Assembly (NCBI GenBank): GCA_025403435.1
Contig: CM046354.1
Span: 36,049,533-36,113,532 of the forward strand
Source of the DNA: Artocarpus heterophyllus
Lineage: Eukaryota > Streptophyta > Magnoliopsida > Rosales > Moraceae
DNA length: 64,000 nt
Reading direction: 5' to 3'
The notes beneath the pieces are model-generated. The model was given only the letters and a program-made list of their open reading frames with translations, ran no database searches and had not been told where the DNA came from. The position numbers and the translations under genes were made by a program. Below are positions 21,950-34,489 of the stretch, piece by piece (positions within the stretch are counted from its first letter, which is position 1; each line of letters opens with the position of its first letter).

Positions 21950-24768
21950 CGGCGGGCGGTTTGATGGTTTTTGGAGGGGTGTGGTGCGGTTTTTTTGGAT
22001 GACGGGTTGGCGATTAACCAACCTGCAAACCGCCCACCACATGGCGGGTGGTTTCGGTTTGGTTTTGGGTGGTTGCGGGCGGGTTGAGGCGGTTTAGACC
22101 TATGTTATTGCCCAATGTAATTTTTTGGACCTTTTTTTTAGAAAGTGAAGAAAATTTGTAGAAAATATAAGATAAAAATGCATAAAGCGTTCCCAATAAG
22201 TTTGATGCTTAAAGATAGTGACCATATTCAAAAGTACAAATTAAGAAACATAATCATTCACTACAACAAGAAACATCAACTATAGATGAAGTGATGAACA
22301 AAGTCAAGAGTCCATAAAGATTTAAGCCTATTCACTGGGTTCGAAAATAATAGAATGCTACAAAGGAAATGATGAACAAAGTCAAGTGTTCTTTTTCTTT
22401 TAGGGCTTTCTCTACTAACTTACTTGATTTGAATTTTGATCAATTTATAATATAGTAGGAGAATTTTTAGTTTCCAATATGTCAAGAGGCAGCCGAGCCC
22501 GTGCTTGGAGTGTTGGATTGTTCAATCATCTCTAAAATAAGAACAAAATCAAATAAATGATAAGTTTTTTAAAAAAATATATAGGCGGGCGGGTGCGGGT
22601 TGAACCCACCCTCAAAAACTTAAAACCAAACCCGCCCATCGAATATATTGGTGGGCGGGTTGAGTTGCTAACGTAAACCCGTTTTTTTTAAGATGGACAG
22701 GCGCGGGCACCGGCGGTTGGTGGGTGCAGGGCAGTTTTTGTACAGCCCTATGTTAGACACGTATGCTCTAAGGAGTAAAAATGTAATACGTTTTTGGAGA
22801 CATTTTTATCAATAAAGAATTTATTCATTTATATATACCAAATATTGTCCTCTTTACGTTCATATTTGTTGAATGTATGATAAGCAAACAGTAGTCTAAG
22901 GCTGTCAGTCTAAACCTTAAGAATTGGGCATATGATGGGATGATTATGCGGTAGACACGATTCTTAAGGTGATGGTCTAAAACATATGATCCGCAATCGA
23001 GGGAATAAAGTTGGGCGCTTTATTCATGTAAAGATTGTTATGTTGTCTATATCCCTTTTGGGAGATGGTTTGTCTTGGCCATCGGAGTTGGACTCCGTGA
23101 ATAGAAACATTGGCGCGTTGTCATAGTTGACGATGTGTTGGATCGGGACATAAAGTGAATTGATTTGGATTAATAATTCTGTCTTGGCAAATCGATTCAC
23201 TTTAGACAATCATTTGTATTGTATCTTAATCCTGAGATGAATAATGAGCCCGTTGTCTCGACTTGTGTCTTTTGATGTACTAATGGGTGACTCCCACATC
23301 TCTATAGTGGCATGCATGCCGGTACGTTAGAGGCATGACTCTTGATAGCGTAGACTTGTTATTCATAGATATGGAATCCATAGCTCCTCTTTAGGAGTAG
23401 TGATATCCTCTTATATGCGTTGTCTTGTAATTGAAAAACTGGTGCGCTCAACCATTTGGATACATAGGTGTAACCGAATGGTATACTATCTTTGGATGGT
23501 AAGTTTTCTAATGGTGAGACAATGGAACGTAAGATAAAAATAATCAGAAAGGTAAGACAGAACTTGTCCTTAAGCCGATTATGGATGATCATATGGGGAT
23601 GCGGTACACTATGATATGTTATGGAGACTTAGCTACACGAGCTTTGTAATTCTATAAAGTTCGAGAGTGCAGCTCCAAGCTTTTAGTGGAGTAGCGTTGG
23701 AGTTGATAATTGTGAAATGTATATCTAGGATATTGGGTTTCATAATTATCATGAGCTTGAACTTTATAGGTCCATTTTGGTCCCCTTTGCTAGCTCATAA
23801 AATCCTGTAACGACACGCACGTGCTTTTCCAATAATTGGTGACTTATGTCGGATTTATCAGATTGGTTTAAAATTTATAAGAATCAAATAATTCATGTCT
23901 GTTTATCGGTTGAATTAATTATGTAAGAAAATTAGTTCAAGATGAACTTGTTGAATTATTGCGTTCGGGTAATTCTTGTCTGTTTATCGGTTGTTTTAAT
24001 TTTGGACAATTAGAACAAGATAAACTTGTAGAATTATTGTGAATTGATTTATTTTCTTAGAGATTATCTTGATAAAGTTTGTTTTGATCAGATATCTTTT
24101 CTATTGGGCTATTTGAATCAAAACTGAGACTTTATCCTTTAGAATCTCGGGTGAAAAATAAAAGATTCGCGGAGATTTTTTCTCGGTAGTTCGGCCTGCC
24201 GGATGACGTGTTCGGCCTGCCTATCAGAAAGTTCGGCCTGCCGACCGACGACAATTAAGATTACGCGTTTTCACGCGGATCTTATCAGATATTGATCCGA
24301 ACTTGATTCTGTTTCGATTTTTGATACCTAATCTGATATGGACTGACCCTAGGACCAATAGGTATAAAAAAGGGAGTGAGTCTAATGATTTACTCAGATC
24401 AATTTGAGAGATTAAGAGTGATACTCTTCTAGTGAGCATCTGAAAACTCCCTGAGAGCTTTTGTTCACAAATCACGAACACTAGCTTTGGGTTCTCTCTG
24501 TTGGTTGGAAGGAGAGTCACCGGTGGAAGAGCTGTACGTGTGAGCCCACACTCACTCCAGCTGTGGATAGAGAATAGCAAAGAAGACCAGTTGGTTGAGA
24601 CTCTTCTGGAACGTTACTTCTCTACACAGGTTGCGGAGGTTCTTCAACACACTGAGGTTAGTAAGATCTGTCTAATTTATACATATAACATGTCAAACTT
24701 GTGTTTTGAAAAATACTCTGATGAAAAATTTAAAAAATTCCGCTGCGCACTTTGTTTCCAACACCCTA
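21950..24768. mobile_element. Non-autonomous hAT-type element, interrupted by a copia solo LTR
   Basis: The left terminus is TAGGGGTGAACGGCGGGC. The right terminus, read inward on the other strand, is TAGGGCTGTACAAAAACT. The first 11 bases match at 9. The flanking 8 bp are CAACAAAC (21942-21949) and CATCAAAC (24769-24776), one mismatch. An 8-bp duplication and these ends fit hAT. No transposase is visible; GC-rich subterminal repeats of GGCGGGCGG type lie at both ends. The solo LTR at 22751-24763 splits its last five bases. Confidence 0.75.
22751..24763 (+). repeat. Copia-family solo LTR 1
   Basis: TGTTAGACACGTATGCTC to TTTCCAACA, 2,013 bp, with the 5-bp target duplication CCCTA perfect on both sides (22746-22750 and 24764-24768). 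No internal region is attached, so it is a recombination relic of a full insertion. Three palindrome units lie at about 24190-24247 and the 33-bp inverted repeat ends at 24286, with a worn left arm. Confidence 0.95.
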
Positions 24769-26170
24769 CATCAAACATCATTTTTTAGGGAATTTCTGCG
24801 GTGGTGCCCAGCTTGGAGCCACTATCCATACTACCTATACTGTCTAATCCAACGGTGGAAAAGAGTGGTCAGCTGAAGTGAATAGTTGTGATATAAGGTG
24901 TATTGTATTTTAATATAGTATTGCATGTACACTTCTGACTTTTCTTTAACAAATTAAGAATTAGTTCAAAGAAATCTCTTTGATTAGTTTGCATTTGAGC
25001 CAGAAACTTTTGGTTTGGTCTATAAACAATAAATTTGGGAAGTTCGATCCATCATTAATGGTGTACTCTGCTAAATTCGTTCACTTCCTCTTGCGACTCC
25101 TCTCCTCCTTTTCTTCCTTCGATGGTGGCGCGATCTCCCCTCTTCCCAACACTGGCAACCTCCTCTGATATGACGATGGATCCTCATTTTCCACAAGTAT
25201 TTCATTGGATTTTCATATCCTTAAGAAAAATCATTTTCTTCCCTTAGAATATATTCAATTTCTATTAAGGAGAAAAAAAAAAAGAAAAGAAAGCTCATCA
25301 TTTGACGAAGAATTAATTAATTTCTATGGTTTTTGTTGTTCTTCTCTTCATTTTTATAGATGTGAAAAAAGGCAAAGGATGGGGTTGGTAATTGGTATTT
25401 GGTGTAGACTCTTTATTTGCTTTTTTTTTTTTTTTTAATGATGGGAGGGGTGTGTGGAACTTTTACACGCTTCTTCTCTCTTTGGAATTGGATGTGTTCT
25501 TTGTTTTCTTAAGGGAGTTCCCTGCTTTGTTGTGTTGCGTTAAGTTTGTTTTTTCCTTCTCTGTGATAGGAGGAGAGAGAAAGAGACAGACTTAGTGAGA
25601 ATGAGGTTGGGCTCCAAGAATAAAAAACAAAAATAAAAAACCAAGAAATGCAAAAAGAAAAGAAGAACGATCCCTGATTTTTTCTTGTTTTATATTTGTT
25701 TTTCTTTTTTGAAAAGTGCTTTTTGTTTGGTTAGCCTATGATCATGTGCACAATAGTCTTTTTGCAACTCTGAAGCCCTTTCCATTGGATTCAGGTCTAG
25801 TAGTTTAAAAATGGATCTTATGGGTAGTGCTTTTCAGCTGGACACTGTCCCCTTTTTTAATGCCACAAAGTTTTCTTTTTATTTTCTATCATTCTTTTTG
25901 TCCCATGATTTTCCCCCCTCTATTCTCTCTCTACTCGATTCTCACACACTCTCTTTCATCGCTGCTATAGCAGGCCTGTCTCTATCACACGGAATAAGAT
26001 GATCGCTGGAGTCACATGGAGCTGCTTTGTCTTCGTTATCGCCGCTAGAGACTCGTGTCCCCATCATCATCCCCATCCCAGGCTGAGCATCGCATCTGTC
26101 CAAATTTGAAGATAGAGCCTCGACGGGGAGGAGAATAATAGTGACATCGCCATCTCTAATCATGTCCAAT
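24769..26170. other. Intergenic DNA, no gene recognised
   Basis: Pyrimidine-rich and poly(A/T) tracts alternate with short GC-richer patches (about 25080-25170 and 25960-26160). Short open frames here have no recognisable domain. The patches could be remains of untranslated exons, but nothing supports a specific gene. Confidence 0.5.
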
Positions 26171-27216
26171 TAGGGGTGTTAGTGGGCGCTTTGGTCAATT
26201 TTTGCCTCCAGACTAGAAATTAATTTTATTTTTGAATGGTTTGGACGAATTGATATTTTTATAGAAACCAAACTACTCATAAATGGTTTGGGTGGTTTGT
26301 AAAGATTCATAATATATCTTGCAACTATTATGCATGATAGAATATTAAACTTTAGACAAGCCACGCTACAAACGATCTTAAACTCTTCTTGTTTAACAAA
26401 TAAAAAAGGCAACTCATCTATGACTACCGTCTTTGTCAATGTCGTTCAACATGCCGCTTGACTAAAACCTACAGCTATAAGGTTACTATCTTTACCTTTT
26501 GTAGCACTTTTTTCCTTAGAAACACAATATTTGTTGCTTGAAATCTTCCTCCTTACAAGGATATTTCTTACATATTGGTCCCAATTATTGTTCCATAAAG
26601 TACTAGTACCATTTTTTTGAAAGTGTAAGAATAATCTTTATGACAATGTACACACATACTCCTAAGCTCGCGCTTATTTTTTTTTTTCTTCTCTTAGAGA
26701 AGTTGTTATACCCTTTCTTTTGCTAAGAAGTGGTGGTCTACGAGCTTTATTTTGCGCTTAGTTTTTTTTTTTTTTCATTTTTGCTCTCAGTTAGTTGCAT
26801 GTGTTTTTTTCTTTATTTGTTTTTGGCTTTTTTTGTATTTTATATAAGCTAATTAGCGAGTAACATTTAGGAAAAATGATGGAAAAATGAAATTTTGATT
26901 AAAAAAAATATAGAAAAATGAAATTATAGGATGTGAAGAGGTGCATTTTACATCTGTAGAACTTTTTTTTATTGTCAATAAAAAATAATCTATATAAAAA
27001 TAATAAAAGTTCTCTTATAACAAAAAATATTTTATAAAAAATATATATATGGCAGATTGGTGGACAGTTTGATGGACAGTTTGGAAGTGTCAAACCATTA
27101 ACCAAACCATCCAAAATTGTTTGTAAAAACCACCCAAATCTTCTAAAATTAAAATAATAACCACTAGAATGATTGGTTTGATTTGCATGGTTTAACGGAT
27201 TTTTTGAACACCACTG
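26171..27216. mobile_element. Non-autonomous hAT-type element 2
   Basis: The left end is TAGGGGTGTTAGTGGGC; the right end read inward is CAGTGGTGTTCAAAAAATC. Eight of the first ten bases match. The flanks are TGTCCAAT (26163-26170) and TGTCCGAT (27217-27224), 7 of 8 identical. Subterminal GGTTTGG words recur at both ends, as in many hAT relics. No transposase frame. Confidence 0.75.
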
Positions 27217-28714
27217 TGTCCGATTTAAGCTTCTCGCGTCCCATCTTGTTTCATCTGGTCTGATCTAAGAGTAGATGTGCATCTAAACATGTATTTATTT
27301 GTGTTGTGCGATTTTCTTTATCAGAAAATATTGTATAGAAAATAAGACGAGATTCTTCGTTTGATAAATTTTACTTTTTCTTTTGGAATCTGGTTGAAAA
27401 ATGAGCGTTCAAAAGATTTTACTGAATCGAAACAATTTTAATTTCTATTACGATATTCTTTTGTTCATATTTCTTATTCCGTTGATTGGAATCGTATAGT
27501 ACCATCACCATGTGTATGTGACTGATCGATCAAGAAATGATTTGTTTGATTAGCTTTCTTAGTTTTCATCGTATTTATCTTTTTTGGTCTTGTTTATTAT
27601 GTGATTGAACTGTTAACACGAAAGAGGGATTGGCAAAGGAAATGATTTGATTGAGTTTTTAGCTTTTTTAGATCTCTAATAGTTTAGTTGGTTTGAAAGA
27701 TCAAATTTTTAATAAATCTTCTATTATATATATGTAGCAAAATTGATCAATTGGCTTAGTTTGAGACGGCTTAATTCCATTGTGGTAGTTTAAATTTAGA
27801 ATGCAATTAGCTTTTTTATTTTATTTTATTTTATTCTTGTCATTATTTTAACAGCATTTCTGGTTGGATTTGGATCCACAACTATGGTTGCTTATAGTTG
27901 AGGGAAGTACAGGTAGGGTGAAATAGAGTTGATTTGCTTATTTTTGTTTTTGACAACGGCAGCTAAATCATGTAAAGATGAAAGCTTTGAAATATCATTG
28001 CAATCCGCGTCTTCAAAAGTAAAAGGGCTAGAGTTATTGATCTACTTTAATGCATATTTCTTTGTTATATTTTTATTTATTTTTATTTAATTTTGCTTAT
28101 TTTTATATATTTTGTTTTTATTTTTATTAATTTGATTTGATTTTATTTTATTTTATTTTAATTGAATTGAATATTTTAATTATTATTATTACCATTACTA
28201 TTTTCCCATTTCTTTGTTTTATTTTCCTCTCGTGTAGGTGAAAAGGGCAATTTGGCAATTTAAACTTAATTTCGGGACAAAATGGTTCTCAAATGGATAT
28301 GACAAATTCAACACATGTTCAAAATAAAGTCCAATTGCGCGAGTAAAAAAACCACAAAAACTTGCGTGTTAGAGCCATTCAAGCAGCCAAAGAACATAAT
28401 AGATCACGTGTGAAACTCGCCCGACAAGGGCACGTCCGAAAAGAACCCAATAGCCCCACGCCCCTCGCACGACTTGTGTCCCAACGACCAAGTGCACTCA
28501 CAGCCCATGTGGGATCCATTACTTCATGCCACTAGTCAGCACCTATGCACCCCTAATCTATGCCAATGCTAGTCAGCCGCGTAAGCCACACTCATCCAAA
28601 AGCCCAGCTGCGCGCTGCCACCTGTCCGCTCACGTCAGACCCTAATTTAGGGAGTTTTCTTCTTTATTTTTTCATGAGGAATAAGTAGAGCAGGGTTGGT
28701 TTTGGAGAGTTATA
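27217..28714. other. Intergenic DNA, no gene recognised
   Basis: Mostly AT-rich with TTTTATTTTATT runs near 27820 and 28070-28165. A GC-richer block at about 28330-28640 has no protein I recognise and might be a fragment of an older repeat. Confidence 0.5.
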
Positions 28715-29251
28715 GGGTCCGTTTGGTAAATAGATTTGAATTAGTGATTTGATTTGAGTTAGTATGATTTGAATTAGGATTTAAGTTAGTGATTTAAATT
28801 GTTATCCAAATTAACGTTTGGATGTACATTTAAGTTTTAATCTGAGTATGGAATAAAATTAGAATTTGTGTTTGGAGAATTAGTGAAAATAGTTTTTGAT
28901 TTATCAAAAACTCTAATAAAATCTTAATGTTAATGATCATAAAAAATATGCAATATGGATCTTAATTTATTCATCTATTCACTAGGAACACAATGAAAAA
29001 AGAATCATCTCAATTGGATAACAAATGAAGAAGTTATGATTTTTTTTCTCAAATATAGGAGAGAGAATTTTAGCTTTTACTGTGACAGAGATACCCAAGT
29101 ATCAAAAGTTTAGAGGAGAGTTAGAACTTTGAAAACTTAAATTCTTGATGCTTAAAGGATTCAGATTTTGGGGAAACAAACAACTATTCAAAGAATTCTT
29201 AATACTCGAATCCAAATTTGAATCTAAAGAGTTCTCAAAACAAACGGGCCC
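28715..29251. mobile_element. MITE with GGGTCCGTTTGG ends
   Basis: The left end is GGGTCCGTTTGGT; the right end read inward is GGGCCCGTTTGTT. ATA flanks both sides (28712-28714 and 29252-29254). Ends of this type and a 3-bp duplication suggest PIF/Harbinger (Tourist-like), though ATA is not the usual TWA. Internal GATTTGAATT and AGTTAGTGATTT words repeat. No coding capacity. Confidence 0.6.
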
Positions 29252-31215
29252 ATAGTTTTTGATAAACCCAATTTTTGGGAGTTGATTCCCAAGAGAGAGA
29301 AAACAAAGGGAAAAAAAGAAAAAAAAAAGAAAATAAATTTATAGTTTAGTTTTTACTAGCAAAAATATCCACGCATTGCAATGGAAATACTATTAAGTTA
29401 TATAAAAAATTAGAAACTGTTGCAATATAAAATTAGTCTATATGTATATGTACAGTTATGAAGCTAGGATTTATTAGTAGGGGACATATATATATAAGTT
29501 TTATCAAGATTATTCTAACATATATACATATATATGTGACAGTTTTATTCATTTATGGCATATTTACATGTGGAAATATCAATATTATATCTAAGGAAGA
29601 AAATTTATCCTTATTTATTACATATGTATTTGATACATATTTTAAAATGTGTCAAAGAATAACCAATTTTCAAACATATGGGTCTAACTCAGATTACATA
29701 AGCCAAATTCAACCAAGAATAGTTGGTTCAGTCCATGTTATCTTAGTTCAGTCTTTCATTTATGTATTTAAAACATGTTCAACATAGTGTCCTATCACAT
29801 GTCTATAAGTTTTGTCACTATGCATGAGAGCTCTGATTTTTGAGCTCTCTCTCTTCTCTCTAGAATTTTCTCTCTCTAAAATTTGAAGATTGTTCTTCTT
29901 CTTTTTTTCGTTTTTAGTTTTCTAGTTTTTTTCTTTTGTTCTTTTCAAAGACTTAAATCTTATTCACAGCCTTTCAACCATTTTTGTTTTTTTGTTTTTC
30001 CTTATTTGTTTCTTATGTTTCTTCTTTCTTTCTCTTTGTTTTTTATGGATTCAAATATCATTACCTGAGAAAATATTTTCCATCACTTTCTTAGAAGGTC
30101 TTAGATAGAAATATAAGTCTAGTATCATTCGGCTATGAATTTTCATGCGTTTTGGTATTCTTAGTGATGTGAGGATGTTGATTAAGAGAAAAGTTTGTTC
30201 AAGTGATTTTAATCGTAGTATTGGTCTTCCAGGTATAAGTACTAGTCGTAGTGTCATGAGTAGAAGAGCTCGTGCTATTGAGTCCAAATGTAATAAATTT
30301 GGGTAACAAATTTGTGATAGTAAGTATCGTTCACTTGGATTTATGTCAATAAATAGGGAGGACAAAATTCATTTATGCAAAGATGGTCAATTGAAAGAGA
30401 ACTTAGATGATCTCTAAGTTACTCTTTGAAAGCATCCTAGTGGATATGTCCAAGGTGCAATTTTTAAACTCCAGCCCATATTCCATGCAAAAAGACAACA
30501 TCTTAAAAATCTAGTATTTTAAAGACCCTGTTCGTAAGTTTGTATAGAAATTAGATGGGGATCAAATTTGTATCCATAGTAGCCGTTGATCGAATGTTTC
30601 AGGAAAAAAATGTGTTTTGTGTTTTTAGTGTTAGTTTGTTTTTAGATTGTTATAGTAAGTGTTGAATAATTAATGTTTGATTTTATTTTATTGTTTTTTT
30701 AAAATATTATATTGTTAGATAAATCATGTGATGTATCGTAATATGTTTGAAATTTCTAAATTTTATCTAGATGTTTTAAGATTTGTATCTTATTTATTAA
30801 AAGTTCTACAGTAATTTGTCGATTTTGTTTTATACTTTATTTTGTCTCTTATATCAGTTTTCTAGATTCGAATTCATTTTTGTCAAAAAGTCTATAGTGT
30901 TTTCTTTGTCTTTTGTCAGATTTTTTAGATTTGTTTGATAGATTTTCAAAAGTTGATCTAATTATGTGTCCTTTCTCTAAAATTTTGCCAAGTTGTTCAA
31001 TAAATCTTTAAACATTTGTTTTGCTTTTGTTACATGTACGCATCTTATCTAGATTTTTACTTTAGTTTTCATGATTTGACTGTTTGCATTTTTAGTTTTC
31101 GTACATTTTCATTTTCCTTAAGATGTTTTTTAAGACTTAAAAGAGTTTAGGTAGAGCAGGCTTAAAACCAAAAACCAAAAAAAAAAAAATACTTTGAAAA
31201 AAAATTGAAACAAAT
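29252..31215. other. Intergenic DNA with possible decayed coding patches
   Basis: AT-rich, with pyrimidine tracts at 29840-30040. A short plus-strand patch at about 30350-30470 encodes LCKDGQLKE followed by stops, which faintly recalls a pentatricopeptide-repeat protein. That is too little for a gene call. An A-rich tract (31160-31210) precedes the LOG pseudogene. Confidence 0.4.
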
Positions 31216-31784
31216 ATGTCTTCTTTTCATTTGTCTAGGAAAATCAAAACTGTCTATGTCTTTTATGGTTCTAGTTCTAGAAAAGATAGAGTCTATTTAG
31301 AAGCCACAGAGCATTTGGGAAAAGTTTTAGCATGTAGAAAGATTAATTTAGTTTATGGGGAATGTAGCTTAGGGTTAATGGGGTTATTCCAACAATGGTG
31401 CAATCGAATAGTGCTCAAGTGCTAGGGATTATGCTTAAAGTCCTTGTTTTGGGTAATATTTGTGGGAAGACTATAAGTATAGTAAAAAAAAGTTGGGCGC
31501 ATTTGTGAGCACATAGAAGCCATAATTAATATAACTGATGCTTTTATAGCTTTATCTGGTGGTATAGACACCTTTGAGGAAATATTTGTAGCTATTAGAG
31601 GGAAACTGTTAAGTATTCATTTGAGACCATTAGGGCTTTTGAATGTTAATGGTTTTTATAATAGTTTGTTGAAGTTTTTAGATCATGCTGTAGAAGAGAA
31701 TTTCATTGAACAGGTGGGAAAACAAATTATTGTTACTGCTCCAACTGCTGAAGAATTGCTAGACAAAATATATGCTATTCATCC
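31216..31784 (+). pseudogene. LOG-like cytokinin riboside 5'-monophosphate phosphoribohydrolase pseudogene, 5' part
   Basis: LOG enzymes release active cytokinin bases from their nucleotides in the cytosol. The ATG at 31216 opens a protein with VYVFYGSSSRKDRVY (family CVFCGSS) and INLVYGECSLGLMG (family LVYGGGSxGLMG). After a frameshift near 31400, AQVLGIM is readable. Further on come TDAFIALSGGIDTFEE, where the family signature PGGxGTxEE has lost its Pro and a Gly, and RPLGLLNVNGFYNSLLKFL and IIVTAPTAEELLDKIYAIHP. Stops lie around 31424-31530. No introns interrupt it, whereas plant LOG genes normally have several, so it is probably a retroposed copy. Copia copy C splits it at CATCC. Confidence 0.88.
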
Positions 31785-33201
31785 TGTTGGAAAACAAAGT
31801 GAAGTGTGCAGCGGGATTATTTTTAAAAATTTTAACATCAGAGTATTTTTTCAAAACACAAGTTTGACATGCTATATGTATAAATTAAACAGATCTTACT
31901 AACCTTTGTGTATCGAAGAACCTCCGCAACCTGTGAAGAGAAGTAACATTCTAGAATAGCCTCAACCAACTGGTCTTCTTTGCTATTCTCTATCCACGAT
32001 CGGAGTGAGTGTGGGCTCACACGTACAGCTCTTCCACCGGTGACTCTCCTTCCAACCAATCGAGAAAACCCAAAGCCAAGTGTTCGTGATTTGTGAACAA
32101 AAGCTCTCAGGGAGTTTTCAGATTCTCACTTAGCAAAGTATCACTCTTAATCTCTCAATTGATCTGAGTAACTTATGAGACTTACTCCCTTTATATAGCG
32201 ATTGGTCCTAGGGTCAGTCCTTATCAGATTAGGTCTCAAAAACTCGAAACAGAATCAATTCGGATCAATATCTGATAAGATCCGCGTGAAAACGCGTGAT
32301 TTTATCTCTCGCTGATCGGCAGGTCGAACACGTAGATCTATAGGCTGAACTGCCGCGTAAATATCTCAGCGAATCTTTTATTTTCCACCCTAGATTCTAT
32401 AGGATAAAGTCTCAGTTTTAATTCAAATAACCCAATAGAGAAGTTATCTAATCAAAACAACTTTATCAAGATAATCTCTAAGAAAATAAATCAATTCACA
32501 ATAATTATACAAGTTTATCTTGATCTAATTTATCCAATTAAATCAACCGATAAACAGACAAGAATAATCCGATCCCAATAATTCAACAAATTTATCTTAA
32601 ATTAATTTTATTACAAAATTAATTCAACCAATAAACAGACATGAATTATTTGATTCTTTCAAATTTTAAACCAATCCGATAAATCCGACATAAGTCACCA
32701 ATTTTTGAAAAAGTATGCCGTATCGTTACAGGATTTTGTGAGCTAGCAAAGGGGACCAAAATGGACCTATAAAGTTCAAGCTCTCGATAATTATGAAACC
32801 CAATATCCCAGATATATATTTCACAATTATAAACTCCAACGCTACTCCACTAAAAGCTTGGAGCTGCACTCTCGAACTTTATAGAATTACTAAGCCCGTA
32901 TAACTAAGTCTCCATGACATATCACAGTGTATCGTATCCCATATGATAATCCATAATCGGCTTAAGGACAAGTTCTGTCTTATCTTCCCGATTATTTTTA
33001 TCTTACGTTTCATTATCTCACTATTAGAAAACTTACCATCCAAAGATAGTATACCATTCGGTTACACCTATGTATCTAAATGGTTGAGCGCTCCAGTTTT
33101 CCAATTACAGGATAACGCATATAAGAGGATATCATTACTCCTAAAGAGGAGCTATGGATTTCATATCTATGAATAACAAGTCTACGCTATCAAGAGTCAT
33201 G
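31785..33201 (-). repeat. Copy C 3' LTR, U5-proximal part
   Basis: On the minus strand this is the CCAACA-end part of the LTR. The TATA region is at about 32190-32200, the 33-bp inverted repeat at 32274-32306, and two palindrome units are at about 32314-32350. Similarity stops at GAGTCATG (33201), where the insertion starts. It continues at about 36950. Confidence 0.93.
32943..33176 (+). other. Conserved antisense open frame within the copia LTR (example)
   Basis: A 77-codon frame starting with ATG runs opposite to the element. The same frame is open, 77 to 87 codons long, in five LTRs (also 11035-11298, 18568-18801, 23359-23592 and 46351-46614), and is broken in copy A, solo LTR 2 and copy D. 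Shared ancestry alone may explain this. No domain recognised. Confidence 0.3.
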
Positions 33202-33780
33202 TGTCATAACCTGCCTTTTTGGGCTGTGATAAAACTCTTTCTTACTTACTTTAAGGCAAAAATTTAGGAAACTTTTTTTCTTTTAAATAAATACTGTACA
33301 TATACTGGTTTGACAACTTTGAAATACAAACATATACTTGTGTTTACATAATCACCCTTCTTTTACATTATAGCTTGTCAAACATTACTTTCAAAATATC
33401 TTAAAACACCATACAGCTGAAAACATACCCAGTCTGCACGCATCATCCGTCCGCCAACTCATCATTACGATTTATTCTGACATTTTCGTCGGAATACCTA
33501 CAGCATGAAATACTTAGTGAGCCTATGCTCAATAAGTCGTATATAAATCCACATGCACATTCAATAAAATGCATGATCTCATTATGCTTTCTCATAATCC
33601 TTCTTTATCATTATCATTTCTTATCTTTAACTAGGGCCCAAGTGTTCGTACCATTGTGCACTTAGGTCTATGTAACACCGTGACCATCCTGTAATCCTTA
33701 AACTCCCCTTGAGTCAGAGTCGGTACGACACTTTTCTTAACTTTTGGTGATTCGTTTACCAATTCACTTATTATGGTTAT

Positions 33781-34398
33781 TAGGGGTGGCAAAACGGGTT
33801 GGCGGGTCGGGTTCGTGTCGGGTTGGAGTTAATTTTTACAAAATTAGGTCGACACTAACTCGACCCGTGACACGAACGGGTTGAGAATTCTCAACCCTAA
33901 CCCGACCCGTTTTGACACGAGTTGACACGAACACGACCCGTGTCAACCCGTTTCTTATGCATAGTGTCAAAAAATAATAACCCGTGACTCGATTTTGACC
34001 CGTAACCTGATTATAACCCGTAACCTGATTATGACCCGCAACCTGCCTCTAACCCGCCCACATTAATATATATAATATTAAAAAAAATTAAAATTAGAAG
34101 AGTTTCATACCACTTCAACAAGAAGATGAGTGATAAGAGAGGTAGGGTTTGATATTTTAAGAGCTTATATTATATATAAAATATTATTAATTTTTTAAAA
34201 GTTAATTAATTAAATACGGGTCAGAAACGGGTCATTTTAGTGTCAGACAGGTTGACCCGAACACGACCCATTTTTTGACGGGTCAGTTTCGGGTCGACAC
34301 TAAAGTGACCCGTGGTCAAATTTTTCGACACTAACCCGTAAAAAAACATGTCGGATTCGTGTCGTGTCGTCGTGTCGCAACCCGTTTTGCCGACCCTA
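33781..34398. mobile_element. Non-autonomous hAT-type element 3 (618 bp)
   Basis: The inverted ends TAGGGGTGGCAAAACGGGTT and TAGGGTCGGCAAAACGGGTT differ at two bases. A perfect 8-bp duplication, ATGGTTAT, flanks it (33773-33780 and 34399-34406). The interior is built of repeated GACCCG and ACGGGTC words with an AT-rich centre and has no coding capacity. This is the clearest DNA element in the window. Confidence 0.93.
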
Positions 34399-34489
34399 AT
34401 GGTTATCATACTATGCATGAAGTGATGATCACATGTTATACATAACATAATCTACATAAATGCTCTTGTACGATATAGTACACACAAGT

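Noticed and set aside
29458..29787. 109-codon open frame
   Set aside because: Composition follows the AT-rich DNA; no domain or conservation signal visible.
30051..30365. 104-codon minus-strand open frame
   Set aside because: No recognisable domain; the plus strand there is equally plausible as decayed coding DNA.
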